From Saprospiraceae bacterium (GTDB taxonomy: Bacteria; Bacteroidota; Bacteroidia; Chitinophagales; Saprospiraceae), in contig JAHDGU010000006.1 of NCBI GenBank assembly GCA_020627535.1, forward strand, positions 62,001 to 126,000: DNA of 64,000 bases, in the 5' to 3' direction. A program made the position numbers and the translations under genes. Shown piece after piece: positions 61,815-64,000 of the stretch. Under the pieces are notes generated by a model, which was not told where the DNA came from, searched no databases, and saw only the letters and a list, made by a program, of their open reading frames with translations. Positions within the stretch are counted from its first letter, which is position 1; each line of letters opens with the position of its first letter.

Positions 61815-63842
61815 ATGTCCAAATTTGAGATCAATTCGAAATTTAGCCCCACAGGAGACCAGCCAGAAGCCATCAAGCAACTGGTGGATGGCATCCATGG
61901 AGGGGAACAATCACAAGTGTTGCTTGGTGTCACGGGAAGTGGAAAGACTTTTACCATGGCCAATGTCATTGCACAGCTCAATCGCCCAACGCTGGTTATA
62001 ACTCACAACAAAACGCTTACAGCCCAACTGTATGCGGAGTTCAAAGAGTTTTTTCCAGACAATGCGGTGGAGTATTTTGTGAGCTACTATGACTACTATC
62101 AGCCAGAGGCCTATATGTCGGTCTCTGATACCTACATCGAAAAGGATCTCTCGATCAATGAAGAAATTGATAAGCTTCGCTTGAGAGCGACATCCTCTCT
62201 CCTGTCGGGTCGCAGAGATATTATCATCGTAGCCTCAGTGTCATGTATCTATGGTATGGGAAATCCGGATGACTATGAATCCAGTATTCACAGGTTTCAA
62301 AAGGGTCAGACCATCACGATGAACACCTTTCTCTACAATCTTGTGGAGAGTTTATACAGTCGCACAGAGACGGATTTGACGAGAGGCAAATTCCGTGTGA
62401 GGGGAGACACGATTGATGTCAATCTCCCATATGTGGACTATGGCTACAGGTTCAGCTTTTTCGGTGATGAGATAGAAAACATCTGCATGTTCAATCCCGA
62501 TACAGGACGCCGTATGGAGGATGTCGAGCATGTGGCTGTCTTTCCGGCCAATCTCTATGTGGCACCCAAGGATAAGCTGCACCAGATCTTGAGAGATGTA
62601 GAGGATGAGATGTCCGAGCAGGTTCAATACTTTGAGGATGAGCGCCGATTTTTGGAAGCAAAGCGCATCAAAGAGCGTACAAGCTTTGACATTGAGATGA
62701 TGCGTGAGCTAGGATATTGCAATGGTGTGGAAAACTATTCCAGATTTTTTGATGGAAGAGATCCAGGATCGAGACCATTCTGCTTATTGGATTACTTCCC
62801 AGATGACTATCTTATGGTCATTGACGAAAGCCACGTAACGATTCCTCAGGTACGTGGGATGTGGGGCGGAGATAGAGCGCGAAAAATGAATCTGGTCAAC
62901 TATGGATTTCGATTGCCATCTGCACTTGACAATCGACCCTTGAGCTTTGTGGAATTTGAGCAGATGGTGCACCAGATTGTCTATGTGAGTGCGACGCCAG
63001 GAGACTACGAACTTGAGCAAACGCAAGGATTGGTCGTGGAGCAAATCGTGAGACCTACAGGATTGCTTGATCCGCCTATCGATGTGAGGCCAAGTATCAA
63101 CCAGATTGATGACCTCCTCGAAGAGATTAACAGTAGAAGAGCCAAGGATCAACGCATACTAGTCACTACGCTCACCAAAAGAATGGCCGAAGAGCTGGCG
63201 AAATACTTAGCTCAACTAGATATCAGATGTCGCTACATCCATTCGGAGGTTGATACGCTGGATCGAGTGGAAATCATCAGAGATCTTAGACTTGGAGAAT
63301 ACGATGTATTGATAGGTGTCAACTTGCTGAGAGAAGGTCTTGATATTCCAGAAGCGTCATTGGTGGCGATATTGGATGCTGACAAAGAAGGTTTCCTGCG
63401 CAATACAAGGTCGCTAACGCAAACTGCTGGTCGAGCAGCGAGGAATGCCGAAGGTCTGGTGATCTTCTATGCGGATAAGATTACAGAGAGTATGCAGGAG
63501 ACGATCGACGAGACCAATCGTCGTCGAGCAAAGCAGATGGCCTACAATGATGAGCATGACATCACGCCAGAGACCATCTTCCGGACCAAAGAAGAAATCT
63601 TGGCGAAGAAAAGCATCTTAGATATACGCAAGGGCCAGAAGAGCAGGGCATACGTCGAGCCAGAAGAAGCCAGCATAGCAGCTGACCCAGTGGTCCAGTA
63701 TATGAGCAGAGACCAACTTGAGGCAAGTATCAAGCAGACAGAATCCAAGATGAGAGCTGCTGCCAAGGACCTAGACTTCATCTCGGCAGCGCAGTATCGA
63801 GATGAACTTTTTGCGCTGAAAAAACAACTCAAGAGCAAGTAG
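61815..63842 (+). CDS. uvrB: Excinuclease ABC subunit UvrB
   Basis: UvrB is the damage-verifying helicase of excision repair; it receives the lesion from UvrA and recruits UvrC. Motifs seen: LLGVTGSGKTFTMANVIAQL (Walker A), the beta-hairpin YYDYYQPEAYMSVSDTYIEK, IDESHVTIPQVRGMWGGD, GVNLLREGLDIPEASLVAIL and the C-terminal UVR motif (LEASIKQTESKMRAAAKDLD). I chose the ATG at 61815 over the TTG at 61800. Length 675 is standard. Confidence 0.98.
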   Translation: MSKFEINSKFSPTGDQPEAIKQLVDGIHGGEQSQVLLGVTGSGKTFTMANVIAQLNRPTLVITHNKTLTAQLYAEFKEFFPDNAVEYFVSYYDYYQPEAYMSVSDTYIEKDLSINEEIDKLRLRATSSLLSGRRDIIIVASVSCIYGMGNPDDYESSIHRFQKGQTITMNTFLYNLVESLYSRTETDLTRGKFRVRGDTIDVNLPYVDYGYRFSFFGDEIENICMFNPDTGRRMEDVEHVAVFPANLYVAPKDKLHQILRDVEDEMSEQVQYFEDERRFLEAKRIKERTSFDIEMMRELGYCNGVENYSRFFDGRDPGSRPFCLLDYFPDDYLMVIDESHVTIPQVRGMWGGDRARKMNLVNYGFRLPSALDNRPLSFVEFEQMVHQIVYVSATPGDYELEQTQGLVVEQIVRPTGLLDPPIDVRPSINQIDDLLEEINSRRAKDQRILVTTLTKRMAEELAKYLAQLDIRCRYIHSEVDTLDRVEIIRDLRLGEYDVLIGVNLLREGLDIPEASLVAILDADKEGFLRNTRSLTQTAGRAARNAEGLVIFYADKITESMQETIDETNRRRAKQMAYNDEHDITPETIFRTKEEILAKKSILDIRKGQKSRAYVEPEEASIAADPVVQYMSRDQLEASIKQTESKMRAAAKDLDFISAAQYRDELFALKKQLKSK

Positions 63843-63891
63843 AGGGCTTGTACTCAGGAAATGCTGAATTTTACAAGTCAATCGTAGGATA

Positions 63892-64000
63892 ATGGCAGAA
63901 GTACAACTACAATCAGAATCTGAAGGAATCTTTTCCAATCTCAAGGAAAGAAGGTTTTTCCCATTCTTGTTCTCCTATATCCTCGGAGGTTTTACGATCA
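63892..64000 (+). CDS. Start of an unidentified gene (cut off by the window edge)
   Basis: From the ATG at 63892, 36 codons are open to the end. They read MAEVQLQSESEGIFSNLKER, then RFFPFLFSYILGGFTI, the start of a membrane helix. Too little is visible for a family. The short cytosolic leader followed by a helix would fit a single-pass anchored protein. Confidence 0.6.
   Translation, partial: MAEVQLQSESEGIFSNLKERRFFPFLFSYILGGFTI

Noticed and set aside
1235-63842. uvrA and uvrB seen as one repair cluster
   Set aside because: They are 58 kb apart with unrelated genes between; no operon.
1-64000. CRISPR arrays, tRNA or rRNA genes, complete insertion sequences
   Set aside because: None recognised by eye; small RNA genes could be missed without a covariance search.

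Overview
The window looks like a chromosomal segment of a Bacteroidota bacterium. Supporting signs are a C-terminal type IX secretion sorting domain, gldE-gldD next to ssb, DUF4175, DUF4294 and DUF3843 proteins, an ORF6N protein, a TraR/DksA-like protein of the Bacteroidota form, and promoters matching TAnnTTTG. The mevalonate-pathway gene mvaD together with gld genes would fit Saprospiria or Flavobacteriia. The exact class is inference. I saw no rRNA, tRNA or CRISPR.

Layout. 0-5.5 kb: the start of rimP (minus), then punA-uvrA and a secreted PDZ protein. 5.5-9.9 kb: a decayed accessory island between two 69-70 bp direct repeats that are also terminators. It holds a tyrosine recombinase fragment, an ORF6N gene with an amber stop, and an Rhs C-terminus carrying a zinc-metallopeptidase-like tip, overlapped by a small lipoprotein gene. 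9.9-21.5 kb: recX, ftcD, a DUF3843 gene with no visible normal start, mvaD with a rhodanese and a DUF4294 gene, dapD and an M1 aminopeptidase. 21.5-31.7 kb: three toxin-antitoxin loci (parDE, mazEF and a relBE-like pair whose toxin has a stop), with an outer-membrane protein, DUF4175, an RsbW-like kinase, ybeY, a gamma-glutamyltransferase and a frameshifted gene between them.

31.7-36.4 kb is the most notable stretch. A perfect parS palindrome (TGTTTCACGTGAAACA) lies about 4.5 kb from an intergenic region that has four DnaA boxes with at most one mismatch and an almost pure AT block. This is very probably the chromosomal replication origin, lying between ctaA and dtd, with no dnaA in the window.

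36.4-57.7 kb: almost every gene is on the plus strand, as expected for leading-strand genes leaving the origin: dtd, mazG-like, an RsbU-type phosphatase, a TM2 protein, a CBS protein, an Omp85-like barrel, nadK, secA, a SPOR-like protein, rodA-tgt-lptG, an ECF sigma factor, mutY, ssb-gldE-gldD, dksA-like and lspA. 57.7-64 kb: two adjacent ArsR-type regulators, tsaB, a C-terminal processing protease and an alpha/beta hydrolase on minus, then uvrB and the start of an unidentified gene on plus.
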